From Pseudomonas benzenivorans (GTDB lineage Bacteria; Pseudomonadota; Gammaproteobacteria; Pseudomonadales; Pseudomonadaceae): a DNA stretch of 64,000 nt. Both the position numbers and the translations under genes were made by a program. Below the pieces are notes generated by a model that searched no databases, had not been told where the DNA came from, and saw only the letters and a program-made list of their open reading frames with translations. Location of the stretch: positions 1,736,001-1,800,000 of the forward strand of contig NZ_CP137892.1 of the NCBI RefSeq assembly GCF_033547155.1, in the 5' to 3' direction. This document shows, piece by piece, positions 1 to 8,750 of the stretch; positions within the stretch are counted from its first letter, which is position 1; each line of letters opens with the position of its first letter.

Positions 1-1782
1 GTGACCTACCAGAACTACGGGGCCTTCATTCGCGGCACGGCGTTCTATGACACCCAGATCATGGACAAGCGCAACGACTATCTCGGCGCCAACGATCCAG
101 TGCAGCCGAGCCAGAGCTTCCCGCACGACAATCACTTCACCTCCGAGACCCGCCACAAGGCCGGGCGCGACGCACAGATCCTCGACGCCTATGTCTACGG
201 CAACTGGGATATCGGTGACATGCCGCTGACCGCGCGCCTGGGGCGCCAGGTGTTCAACTGGGGCGAGGGCATCTTCTATCGCGGCGGCATCAACACCACC
301 AATCCGGTGGATGCGGCCAAGTTCCGCCTGCCCGGCTCCGAACTGAAGGAAGTGCTGGTGCCGGTGGAGGCGCTGAACTTCAACATCGGCCTGACCGATA
401 ACCTGTCGATGGAGACCTTCTACCAGTTCAACTGGAAGGAGTCGGCCATCGACCCGGTGGGTACCTATTTCTCCGAGACCGACCTGTTCGCCGACGGTGG
501 CAATACGGCTTACTCCACCCAGCCGGCGTTGATCGGTGCGGGGCCGCTGTATAACCAGCTGAGCGCCTTGGGTGTGGGTGGGTTGCAGGGCGGTCGACCA
601 ATCGACGCCAGCGGCAATATCAAGGTCGCCTCGATCGGGCCGGATATCAACGCCAAGAATGATGGCCAGTTCGGTGTGGCCTTCCGTTATATCGCCGAGG
701 AACTGAACTCCACCGAGTTCGGCTTCTATTTCGTCAATTACCACGCCAAAGAGCCGACCATTGCCGCGGACCTGGGCAGCTACCAGGGCCTCAACCTGCA
801 GCAAATCGCGCAAACGATAGTCGCTGGCCAAACGCAGCAGGGACTGCTGCAAGCCGGCTTTACCCCCGCGCAGATTGCCCAGGTCGCGGCCGGCGGCTCC
901 ACCGGCAGTCCGGCGGCAGATGCGGCGATCGGCGGTGCGTTGGCTAGCATTCCTGCGACCGTCGGGGCGGGCTTGGCTGATCCAAACTCTACGCTTTCGC
1001 GTGCTGTGGGCGGGGTTGCGACCATCGATGTGGCCAATCAGGTCAATGGTCGACGCGAATATGCCGAAGATATCCGCATGTACGGCATGAGCTTCAATAC
1101 CACCGTAGGCGAGGCCTCGGTGTTCGGGGAGCTGTCCTATCGGCCGAACCTGCCGGTCGGCATCGCCACCACCAACGACCTGCTGGGTGATCTGCTGCTC
1201 CAGGCGCCGGCCCTGGCTACGCCGGGTAGGATCGTCAATATCGGCGGGCAGAGCGTTCAGTTGGGCGATCAGATCCATAACTACGAGCGCGTCGAGGCCT
1301 TCAACGCCTCCCTGGGCAGCATCTACAACTTCGGTCCGACCCTGGGCTTCGATTCGCTGTTCGGTGTCGCCGAACTGGCTTCCGAGCACCTGCGCGGCAG
1401 CGACCTGCAATACAGCTCGCGAAACGGCAACCGTTACTACGCCGGTCGCCCCAACAGCGCCTATGTCTCGGGCTTCGATCGCGACGACCAGATCAACAAG
1501 AACGCCTACGGCTACACCCTGATGCTGTCGGGCACCTGGAACGACGTCTACGCCGGGGTCAACCTGTCGCCCTTCGCCGTGTACAAGCATGACTTCGAAG
1601 GCAACTCGCACCAGACCGGCAACTTCATCGAGGGGCGTAAGGCCTACACCGTCGGCCTGCGCGCCAGCTACCTCAACAGCCTGGAAACCGAGCTGCAATA
1701 CACCGAGTTCTATGGCGCCGGGCAGAATAACTCGACGCGCGACCGCGACAACATCGGCGTCAACGTCAAGTACTCCTTCTAA
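1..1782 (+). CDS. DUF1302 family outer-membrane protein (5' end missing)
   Basis: The reading frame is open from the first base of the window and ends in TAA, giving 593 residues without any signal peptide. Family members are usually somewhat longer and start with a signal peptide, so the true start lies upstream of the window; the GTG at base 1 is probably internal. The C-terminal half is rich in alternating polar/aromatic strands (for example YTLMLSGTWNDVYAGVNL) and the last residues are VKYSF, a terminal aromatic typical of outer-membrane beta-barrels. The gene is followed at 65 bp by a DUF1329 gene, its usual partner. The function of DUF1302 is not established; the neighbouring RND exporter suggests a role in moving a hydrophobic compound across the envelope (inference). 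Confidence 0.85.
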   Translation: MTYQNYGAFIRGTAFYDTQIMDKRNDYLGANDPVQPSQSFPHDNHFTSETRHKAGRDAQILDAYVYGNWDIGDMPLTARLGRQVFNWGEGIFYRGGINTTNPVDAAKFRLPGSELKEVLVPVEALNFNIGLTDNLSMETFYQFNWKESAIDPVGTYFSETDLFADGGNTAYSTQPALIGAGPLYNQLSALGVGGLQGGRPIDASGNIKVASIGPDINAKNDGQFGVAFRYIAEELNSTEFGFYFVNYHAKEPTIAADLGSYQGLNLQQIAQTIVAGQTQQGLLQAGFTPAQIAQVAAGGSTGSPAADAAIGGALASIPATVGAGLADPNSTLSRAVGGVATIDVANQVNGRREYAEDIRMYGMSFNTTVGEASVFGELSYRPNLPVGIATTNDLLGDLLLQAPALATPGRIVNIGGQSVQLGDQIHNYERVEAFNASLGSIYNFGPTLGFDSLFGVAELASEHLRGSDLQYSSRNGNRYYAGRPNSAYVSGFDRDDQINKNAYGYTLMLSGTWNDVYAGVNLSPFAVYKHDFEGNSHQTGNFIEGRKAYTVGLRASYLNSLETELQYTEFYGAGQNNSTRDRDNIGVNVKYSF

Positions 1783-1847
1783 GTCCTAACGAGAAATTTT
1801 CCGGGTGCCGACAGGTGCCCGGTGCAATCTGATTACGGAGAAATGCG

Positions 1848-3218
1848 ATGCTGAGAAAGCACACCTTGATGGGCGCTGCCGTTGCCCTGGCGCTGTCCGC
1901 CGGCAGCGCGCTGGCGGCGGTTGCGCCGCAGGAAGCGGCCAAGCTGGGCGCCAGCTTGACGCCTTTCGGCGCCGAGAAGGCGGGCAATGCCGCCGGCACT
2001 ATTCCCGAGTGGACCGGCGGGATCACCCAGGCGCCGGCCGGCTACAGCAAGCCGGGCCAGCACCATGTCGACCCGTTCGCCAGCGACAAGCCGCTGTTTA
2101 CCATCACCAAGTCCAACCTGGAGCAGTACAAGGACAACCTGACCCCGGGTCAGATCGCCCTGTTCAACGCCTACCCGAGCAGCTACCAGATGCCGGTGTA
2201 CCAGAGCCGCCGCTCCGGTTCCGCGCCGCAGTGGGTGTACGACAACAGCATCAAGAACGCCACCAGTGCCAAGCTGGTCGATGGTGGCAACGGTTTCTCC
2301 GATGCCTACGGCGGCATCCCCTTCCCGATTCCGCAGAACGGCGTCGAGGCGCTGTGGAACCATATCGCTCGTTACCGTGGCAGCTACATCGTGCGTCGTG
2401 CCTCGGAAGTGGCGGTGCAGCGCAATGGCAGCTACTCCCTGGTGACCTCGCAGCAGGAGGCCATGTTCAAGTTCTACAACCCCCAGGGTTCGTACGCCGA
2501 CCTGAACAACATCATGTTCTACTACCTGTCCTTCACCAAGAGCCCGGCGCGCCTGGCCGGTGGCGCGGTGCTGGTGCATGAGACCCTGGACCAGATCAAG
2601 GAGCCGCGCCAGGCCTGGGGCTACAACGCCGGCCAGCGCCGCGTGCGCCGTGCGCCGAACCTGGCCTACGACACGCCGATCGCCGCCGCGGACGGCCTGC
2701 GCACCGCCGACGACACCGACATGTTCAACGGCGCGCCGGACCGCTACGACTGGAAGCTGGTGGGCAAGAAGGAAATCTACATCCCCTACAACAACTACAC
2801 CGTCACCAGCCCGGACGTGAAGTACGCCGACCTGTTGCAGGTGGGTCACCTCAATCCGGCGCTGACCCGCAACGAGCTGCACCGCGTGTGGGTGGTCGAG
2901 GGCACGCTGAAGTCCGGCGCGCGGCATATCTACTCCAAGCGCACCCTGTACCTCGACGAGGACAGCTGGCAGGCCGCCGTGGTCGACCAGTACGACGGCC
3001 GCGGCGAGCTGTGGCGCGTGTCGCTGGCCTACCTGAAGAACTACTACGACCTGCCGACCACCTGGTCCGCGCTGGATGTGTTCCACGACCTGCAGGCGCG
3101 TCGTTATCACGTGCAGAACCTGGATAACGAGGAGTCGAGCACCATCGACTTCAGCCAGCCGATTCCGGACGACGGCTATTTCAAGCCGGCCGCCCTGCGT
3201 CGCCGTGGCACGCGTTAA
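1848..3218 (+). CDS. DUF1329 family periplasmic/outer-membrane protein
   Basis: 456 residues. Residues 1-23 are a clear signal peptide (positive MLRK, hydrophobic core, small residues SALA before AV). The body carries family-typical stretches such as GTIPEWTGGIT near the N-terminus, the SRRSGSAPQWVYDN region, and TLYLDEDSW near the C-terminus. The start at 1848 is preceded by GGAG at the right distance. DUF1329 proteins resemble LolB/LolA-fold lipoprotein-carrier-like proteins in annotation, but their substrate is unknown. It follows the DUF1302 gene in the same direction and ends just before a hairpin terminator, so the pair is probably one transcript. Confidence 0.9.
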   Translation: MLRKHTLMGAAVALALSAGSALAAVAPQEAAKLGASLTPFGAEKAGNAAGTIPEWTGGITQAPAGYSKPGQHHVDPFASDKPLFTITKSNLEQYKDNLTPGQIALFNAYPSSYQMPVYQSRRSGSAPQWVYDNSIKNATSAKLVDGGNGFSDAYGGIPFPIPQNGVEALWNHIARYRGSYIVRRASEVAVQRNGSYSLVTSQQEAMFKFYNPQGSYADLNNIMFYYLSFTKSPARLAGGAVLVHETLDQIKEPRQAWGYNAGQRRVRRAPNLAYDTPIAAADGLRTADDTDMFNGAPDRYDWKLVGKKEIYIPYNNYTVTSPDVKYADLLQVGHLNPALTRNELHRVWVVEGTLKSGARHIYSKRTLYLDEDSWQAAVVDQYDGRGELWRVSLAYLKNYYDLPTTWSALDVFHDLQARRYHVQNLDNEESSTIDFSQPIPDDGYFKPAALRRRGTR

Positions 3219-3239
3219 GCTCCCGTAGTGTCAGGCGAA

Positions 3240-3266
3240 GGCCGCTACAAAAGTAGCGGCCTTTTT
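3240..3266 (+). terminator. Rho-independent terminator after DUF1329 gene
   Basis: A 9-bp GC-rich stem (GGCCGCTAC / GTAGCGGCC) with an AAAA loop is followed directly by TTTTT. It lies about 20 bp after the stop codon and separates the DUF1302-DUF1329 pair from the YCF48-RND pair. Confidence 0.9.
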
Positions 3267-3413
3267 GCATCAGCGGGTCGAATGGGCCGTCAATCACGGG
3301 GGTTTCCCTTAACAAAACATAACGTCGCGCCGATTGTCAGGGCTTTCCAAAGCTCAGTAGCATAAGCGCCTGCCACCAGGCAGAACCACCTATAACAACA
3401 AGGGGGAAGGTAT

Positions 3414-4505
3414 ATGAGTGAGCCCGTCATGCGGCGCACCCACACCGGACATGTTGCGCGGCTGTCGTGCTTGTCGGCGCTGCGCGTCCGCTCGCCGCTG
3501 GCCCAAGCGCTCTCGCTGTGCACCGCGCTGTCCATTCTGACGCTTTCCGCCTTGCCTGCGCCGGCGCAGGCCGCCGAACCTGCTCCCCGTTATGCCATCG
3601 AGTCGGCGAAAGCCTCGCAGCGCCTGCTGCTGGATGTGGTCCGGGCCGGCAAGCGCCTGGTCGCCGTGGGCGATCGTGGGCATATCCTCTACTCCGACGA
3701 CAACGCCAGCACCTGGGTCCAGGCCAAGGTGCCGACCCGGCAGATGCTCACCGCCGTGTTCTTCGTCGACGACCAGCACGGCTGGGCCGTCGGCCACGAT
3801 GCGCAGGTCCTCGCCAGCCGCGATGGCGGCGCCACTTGGGTCAAGCAGTTCGAGGACCGCGACCGCGAAGCGCCGCTGCTCGACCTCTGGTTCAAGGACC
3901 GCAACCAGGGATTCGCCATCGGCGCCTATGGCGCGCTGCTGGAAACCCGCGATGGCGGCGCGAACTGGGAAGACGTCAGCGAGCGCATGGACAACGAGGA
4001 TGGCTATCACCTCAACGCCATAGTCGAGGTCGAGAACGCCGGTCTGTTCATCGTCGGCGAACTGGGCGCCATGTTCCGCTCGCGGGACTTCGGGCAGACC
4101 TGGGAGACCCTGCAGGGCCCCTACGAGGGGTCGCTGTTCGGCGCCCTGGCTACCGGCGAGGCGGATGGCCTGCTGGTCTACGGCCTGCGTGGCCATCTGT
4201 TCCGCTCCGTCGATTTCGGCGACAGCTGGCAGCAGATCGAAGTTCATACCCCGAACAACGGTCCGCTGGAGTTCGGCCTGGCCGACGGTGGCCGACTGGC
4301 CGATGGCTCGATCGTGGTGGTCGGGCATGGCGGCACCGTGCTCAAGAGCAGCGATAACGGCCGCAGTTTCAACCTGACCAACCGACCCGACCGCTTGTCC
4401 CTGGCCGGGGTGACCGCGCTGGAAAACGGCAATCTGATTCTGGTGGGGCAGGGCGGTGTGCATGCCGCCACGCCGTCTGGCGCCGAACTGGCCCAACAAC
4501 AATAA
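3414..4505 (+). CDS. YCF48/BNR-repeat beta-propeller protein, exported
   Basis: 363 residues. The start at 3414 has a strong purine-rich ribosome binding site (GGGGGAAGG) eight bases upstream. The N-terminus is long and basic and then hydrophobic, ending in PAQAAEP, a likely signal peptide of about 53 residues. The rest consists of repeated BNR/YCF48 blades of the form DxGxTW: SDDNASTW, SRDGGATW, TRDGGANW, SRDFGQTW, SVDFGDSW, SSDNGRSF. These predict a beta-propeller related to the photosystem II assembly factor Ycf48 family, here in a non-photosynthetic bacterium. It ends 15 bp before the RND exporter gene, so the two are probably co-transcribed and the propeller may be an accessory factor for the exporter (inference). 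Confidence 0.88.
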   Translation: MSEPVMRRTHTGHVARLSCLSALRVRSPLAQALSLCTALSILTLSALPAPAQAAEPAPRYAIESAKASQRLLLDVVRAGKRLVAVGDRGHILYSDDNASTWVQAKVPTRQMLTAVFFVDDQHGWAVGHDAQVLASRDGGATWVKQFEDRDREAPLLDLWFKDRNQGFAIGAYGALLETRDGGANWEDVSERMDNEDGYHLNAIVEVENAGLFIVGELGAMFRSRDFGQTWETLQGPYEGSLFGALATGEADGLLVYGLRGHLFRSVDFGDSWQQIEVHTPNNGPLEFGLADGGRLADGSIVVVGHGGTVLKSSDNGRSFNLTNRPDRLSLAGVTALENGNLILVGQGGVHAATPSGAELAQQQ

Positions 4506-4520
4506 GCCGGGAGCCTCCGC

Positions 4521-6893
4521 ATGAGTAAGCATCAACACCAACCTGCGTCGCTCCTCGAACGCCTGATCTTCAACAACCGCCCGGCGGTGATTCTGCTGTG
4601 CCTGCTGATCAGCCTGTTCCTGTTCTACCAGGCGGCGCAGGTGCGCCCGCAGACCAGCTTCGAGAAGATGATCCCCCTGGGCCATCCCTACATCCAGAAA
4701 ATGCTCGAGCATCGCAACGACCTGGCCAACCTGGGCAACACCGTGCGCATCTCGGTGGAAGCGGTCGAGGGCGACATCTTCAGCAAGGAGTACATGGAGA
4801 CCCTACGACAGATCCATGACGAGGTCTTCTACATCCCCGGCGTCGATCGCTCCGGCCTGAAGTCGCTGTGGAGCCCCAGCGTGCGCTGGACCGAGGTGAC
4901 CGAGGAGGGCTTCGCCGGCGGCGAGGTGATTCCGCAGACCTACGACGGCTCCGGCGAAAGCCTGGAGGAGTTGCGCAGCAATATCCTCAAGTCCGGGCAG
5001 ATCGGCCGCCTGGTGGCGAACAACTTCAAGTCGAGCATCGTCGACGTGCCGCTGCTCGAGTCCTATCCGGATCCCGAGGACCAGAGCAAGCTGGTACGTC
5101 TGGACTACCAGCAGTTCTCCCATGAGCTGGAGGAGAAGATCCGCGAGAAGTTCCAGGCGCAGAACCCCAACGTCAAGGTGCACATCATCGGCTTCGCCAA
5201 GAAGGTCGGCGACCTGATCGACGGCCTGATCGGCGTGGCGCTGTTCTTCGCCGTGGCCATCGGCATCACCTTCGTCCTGCTGCTGTGGTTCACCCATTGC
5301 GTGAAGAGCACCCTGGCGGTGGTGGTGACCACCCTGGTGGCGGTGATCTGGCAGCTCGGTCTGCTGCACACCCTGGGCTTCGGCCTGGACCCCTATTCCA
5401 TGCTGGTGCCCTTCCTGGTGTTCGCCATCGGCATTTCCCACGGGGTGCAGAAGATCAACGGCATCGCCATGGCCTCGGGCGAGGCGACCGATGCCCTGTC
5501 GGCGGCGCGCATGGCCTTCCGTCAGCTGTTCATCCCGGGCCTGGTGGCGCTGCTGTCCGACGCCGTGGGCTTCGTCACCCTGCTGCTGATCGACATCGGC
5601 GTGATCCGCGAGCTGGCCATCGGCGCGTCCATGGGCGTGGCGGTGATCATCCTGACCAACCTGATCCTGCTGCCGGTGCTGATCTCCTATGTCGGCATCG
5701 GTCAGCGCGCGGTGAAGAAGAGTCGCGAGGAGGCCGCCAAGGACCATCCGCTGTGGCGTCTGATCTCCAACTTCGCCCACCCGATGGTCGCGCCGATCTC
5801 CGTGGTCATCGCCCTCGGCGCCTTCGGCGGCGGCATCTGGTACGGCCAGAACCTGAAGATCGGCGACCTCGATCAGGGCGCCCCGGAGCTGCACCCGGAT
5901 TCGCGCTACAACCTGGACAACGACTTCGTCATCCGCAACTACTCGACCAGCTCCGACGTGCTGGTGGTGATGGCCAAGACCGCCACCGAGCGTTGCTCGA
6001 CCTATCCGGCCATGGCGGCCATGGACGAGCTGATGTGGCAGATGGAGAACACCGAGGGCGTACAGTCGGCGATCTCCATGGTCACGGTGTCGCGTCAGGT
6101 GATCAAGGGCATGAACGAGGGCAACCTGAAATGGGAAACCCTGTCGCGCAACCAGGACGTATTGAACAACTCCATCGCCCGCGCCGAGGGGTTGTACAAC
6201 AGCGATTGTTCGGTGGCGCCGGTGCTGGTGTTCCTCAACGACCACAAGGCCGAGACTCTGGAGCGAGTGGTCAAGGTAGCCGAGGCGTTCGCCAAGGAGA
6301 ACAGCTCGGATAACCTGCAGTTCGTGCTCGCCGCCGGCAACGCCGGTATCGAGGCGGCCACCAACGAGGTGATCGCCGCCTCCGAGACCACCATGCTGAT
6401 CGCGGTGTACGCGGCCGTGAGCTTCATGTGCCTGCTGACCTTCCGCTCCATCGCCGCCACCCTCTGCGTGATCCTGCCGCTGGTGCTGACCTCGGTGCTG
6501 GGCAACGCGCTGATGGCCTACATGGGCATCGGCGTGAAGGTCGCCACCCTGCCGGTGATCGCCCTCGGCGTGGGCATCGGGGTCGACTACGGCATCTACA
6601 TCTACAGTCGCCTGGAGGCTTACCTGCGCCAGGGCCTGTCGCTGCAGGAGGCCTACTACGAGACCCTCAAGTCGACCGGCAAGGCGGTGTTGTTCACCGG
6701 CGTGTGCCTGGCGATCGGCGTGGCCACCTGGATCTTCTCGGCGATCAAGTTCCAGGCCGACATGGGCCTGATGCTGACCTTCATGTTCCTCTGGAACATG
6801 CTCGGCGCGGTCTGGCTGCTGCCGGCCCTGGCACGTTTCCTGATCAATCCGGAGAAACTGCGGGCCAAGGCGCTGACGGCAGCCACGGCCTGA
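4521..6893 (+). CDS. RND/MMPL-family inner-membrane exporter
   Basis: 790 residues with the architecture of a short RND exporter: one transmembrane helix near residues 20-40, a periplasmic domain, a block of about five helices (roughly residues 230-400), a second single helix (about 420-440) followed by a second periplasmic domain, and a final block of helices (about 625-770). Conserved stretches include GISHGVQKINGIA and GVGIGVDYGIYIYSRLE in the two membrane halves. Length is well below the roughly 1050 residues of HAE1/AcrB pumps, fitting the MMPL-like or hopanoid/sterol-type branch. It follows the YCF48-like gene by 15 bp and ends before a strong terminator. Related clusters (DUF1302, DUF1329, YCF48, RND) recur in proteobacteria, but the substrate is not known to me. 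Confidence 0.9.
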   Translation: MSKHQHQPASLLERLIFNNRPAVILLCLLISLFLFYQAAQVRPQTSFEKMIPLGHPYIQKMLEHRNDLANLGNTVRISVEAVEGDIFSKEYMETLRQIHDEVFYIPGVDRSGLKSLWSPSVRWTEVTEEGFAGGEVIPQTYDGSGESLEELRSNILKSGQIGRLVANNFKSSIVDVPLLESYPDPEDQSKLVRLDYQQFSHELEEKIREKFQAQNPNVKVHIIGFAKKVGDLIDGLIGVALFFAVAIGITFVLLLWFTHCVKSTLAVVVTTLVAVIWQLGLLHTLGFGLDPYSMLVPFLVFAIGISHGVQKINGIAMASGEATDALSAARMAFRQLFIPGLVALLSDAVGFVTLLLIDIGVIRELAIGASMGVAVIILTNLILLPVLISYVGIGQRAVKKSREEAAKDHPLWRLISNFAHPMVAPISVVIALGAFGGGIWYGQNLKIGDLDQGAPELHPDSRYNLDNDFVIRNYSTSSDVLVVMAKTATERCSTYPAMAAMDELMWQMENTEGVQSAISMVTVSRQVIKGMNEGNLKWETLSRNQDVLNNSIARAEGLYNSDCSVAPVLVFLNDHKAETLERVVKVAEAFAKENSSDNLQFVLAAGNAGIEAATNEVIAASETTMLIAVYAAVSFMCLLTFRSIAATLCVILPLVLTSVLGNALMAYMGIGVKVATLPVIALGVGIGVDYGIYIYSRLEAYLRQGLSLQEAYYETLKSTGKAVLFTGVCLAIGVATWIFSAIKFQADMGLMLTFMFLWNMLGAVWLLPALARFLINPEKLRAKALTAATA

Positions 6894-6912
6894 TCGAGCG
6901 CGGTTGAAAGAG

Positions 6913-6938
6913 CGCGGCCCTCGGGCCGCGTTTTTTTT
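6913..6938 (+). terminator. Rho-independent terminator after RND gene
   Basis: A perfect 8-bp stem (CGCGGCCC / GGGCCGCG) with a two-base loop is followed by eight T. It is 20 bp after the RND stop codon. The facing bat operon ends at 7107; the remaining bases 6939-7106 hold nothing I can identify. Confidence 0.92.
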
Positions 6939-7106
6939 GCTTGGTTTTTCACGGTCCGGACGGCGGGGTTTTAGGCGGGCGCGGGTGGACAAATGTTCGA
7001 CGGCGCCGACGGGCCGCGGTCATCCACAGCTCGCCTCTTTCCGGACTGGGCGTAGGGGACTGTTGGCGAGAGCCGGGTCGCCGGGTACGGCGCTTTAGAG
7101 CGTCAG

Positions 7107-8750
7107 CTAGCGTGGATACAGGGGGGGCAGGGGGCTGGTGTCCGTTGCGGCTTGGCCGCCATCGCCAAGGGCGATGGGCAGATGGCCGATCGCCTGCCAC
7201 AACTCCTTGCCCTGCCAGTGCTGGCCGGCTTCGCTGTACAGGGCCCCGTTCAGGTCGTCCAGGGCGTCGGACAGTGGCGTGAAGCGCGCCGCCATCTCGG
7301 CCAGGGTCTCCGGTTGCTGGCGTGCCCAGGCGTCGAGGGCATGGCGACTGGCATGGGGGTCGTTGGCCAGGCAGGCGCGCTTGAGGTCGTCGAGCAGGGT
7401 GCGTGGGCTGGGCCCGGTCTGGCCAGCTCGTTGCACCGCGGGCTGACTGCGGGCGTGCCACCACAGGCCGAAGCCGAGCAGCGTGGTCAGGCTCAGCAGG
7501 ACGCTGCTCAGTTGCCAGGGCCAGAGTGCCGGTCCGCTCTCGGCCAGGGGAGCAGGTACCTCGGCGGGCAGGGGCTCGCTCTCCAGGCTGGGGTCGAGGG
7601 CGATCTTCAGGGTGCGTGCGGGCAGGCTGCTGCGTTCCAGGCGATCTTCCCGGGTGTTCCACCAGACCACCTCCACTGCCGGCAACTGGAACTGGCCGCT
7701 GCGGCTGGGTACCAGGGCTTCACGTTCCTCGCGACTGCCGATCAGGCCCTGTTCGCTGGCCTGATTGCCCAGCTGGGGTTGGTCCGGGTAACGACGCAGT
7801 CCCTCGACGCTGGTCGCCGGCAGGGGCGGCAGCTGGGCGCTGGACAGGCCTTCGACCTTGAGCATCAGGCTGCGGGTCAGCGAATCGCCGGCCTTGGCGC
7901 CTTGTGGTTCGGGATTCCAGGCCTCGCTGAGGCTCAGGGCGCGGGCGGGTAGCCAGGGCGCGTCGCTCGGGTACTCGGCCGGCTTGGCCTTGACCCGCAG
8001 GGGGATCTGCGGCGACCTCACCCGGGTCACCTTGCCTGGTCGGGGGCCGAACGGCTGGTACTGGTTGTTGCGCGAGCGGTCGACCAGGGTGGCGGTGAAC
8101 ACCTGTGCCGGGATGGTCAGCTCGCCGCTGCGCTGCGGAAAAATCGCGTAGCGCAGCTCGATCACGCCATGGCGGATGCCGTTGATGTCCTTCTCGTAGG
8201 TGCGTGGCTTGCCCAGGGCTTCGACCCGCGCCTCGGGCATTTCCAGGGGTGTCAGGTTGCTGTCGTCGTACAGCGAGACGGAATGGTAGATACGCAGGGT
8301 CAGCACGCTCTGGGCCTGCACGTAGACGCTTTCCTGGTCCAGGCTGGCGTCGATGAATACCGGCGCCATGCGATTGCCGGGTGCTGCGGCCTCTGGCTCC
8401 AGCACATGCAGGGTGATCGGCTGGCTGTGCAACTCACCCAGGCGCAGCGGTGGCACCACCACATAACCGCTGCGCTTGGGCTGCAGGGTGATGACCCAGC
8501 GGGTGGTGGCCCGCGACTCGCCGTCCAACGTGCTCAGGCGGTTGAACTGGCGGGTGCCGAGTACCTCGAACAGCTCGTCGAGCGGTGCCAGTTCCGGCTT
8601 GCCGAACTGGGTGACGTCGCTCGATTCCAGGGTCAGCTCGACGCTTTCGCCGGCACTCAGGCGGGTGCGGTCGACGCTGGCGCTCAGGCCCTGGGCGTTG
8701 GCCGGGAGGGCCAGCAGGGCGAGGAGCAGGGTGCAGAGCAGGCGGATCAT
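7107..8750 (-). CDS. batD: BatD-like oxygen-tolerance protein
   Basis: 547 residues from the ATG at 8750; a longer upstream frame exists but this start overlaps the batB stop in a TCAT (ATGA) arrangement and begins with a classic signal peptide (MIRLLCTLLLALLALPANA). The mature part is a large periplasmic region with immunoglobulin-like beta domains (ASVDRTRLSAGESVELTL) and one transmembrane helix near residues 405-430 (ALWPWQLSSVLLSLTTLLGFGLWW) followed by a cytoplasmic tail. This is the BatD/DUF BatD family found at the end of MoxR-VWA operons. The molecular role is unresolved; such systems are thought to act in stress tolerance and protein or metal-cofactor assembly at the envelope. Confidence 0.9.
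   Translation of the reverse strand: MIRLLCTLLLALLALPANAQGLSASVDRTRLSAGESVELTLESSDVTQFGKPELAPLDELFEVLGTRQFNRLSTLDGESRATTRWVITLQPKRSGYVVVPPLRLGELHSQPITLHVLEPEAAAPGNRMAPVFIDASLDQESVYVQAQSVLTLRIYHSVSLYDDSNLTPLEMPEARVEALGKPRTYEKDINGIRHGVIELRYAIFPQRSGELTIPAQVFTATLVDRSRNNQYQPFGPRPGKVTRVRSPQIPLRVKAKPAEYPSDAPWLPARALSLSEAWNPEPQGAKAGDSLTRSLMLKVEGLSSAQLPPLPATSVEGLRRYPDQPQLGNQASEQGLIGSREEREALVPSRSGQFQLPAVEVVWWNTREDRLERSSLPARTLKIALDPSLESEPLPAEVPAPLAESGPALWPWQLSSVLLSLTTLLGFGLWWHARSQPAVQRAGQTGPSPRTLLDDLKRACLANDPHASRHALDAWARQQPETLAEMAARFTPLSDALDDLNGALYSEAGQHWQGKELWQAIGHLPIALGDGGQAATDTSPLPPLYPR

Noticed and set aside
4803..6992. 729-codon antisense frame over the RND gene
   Set aside because: Histidine/glutamine-rich composition typical of reverse frames of GC-rich genes; the + strand has the clear exporter.
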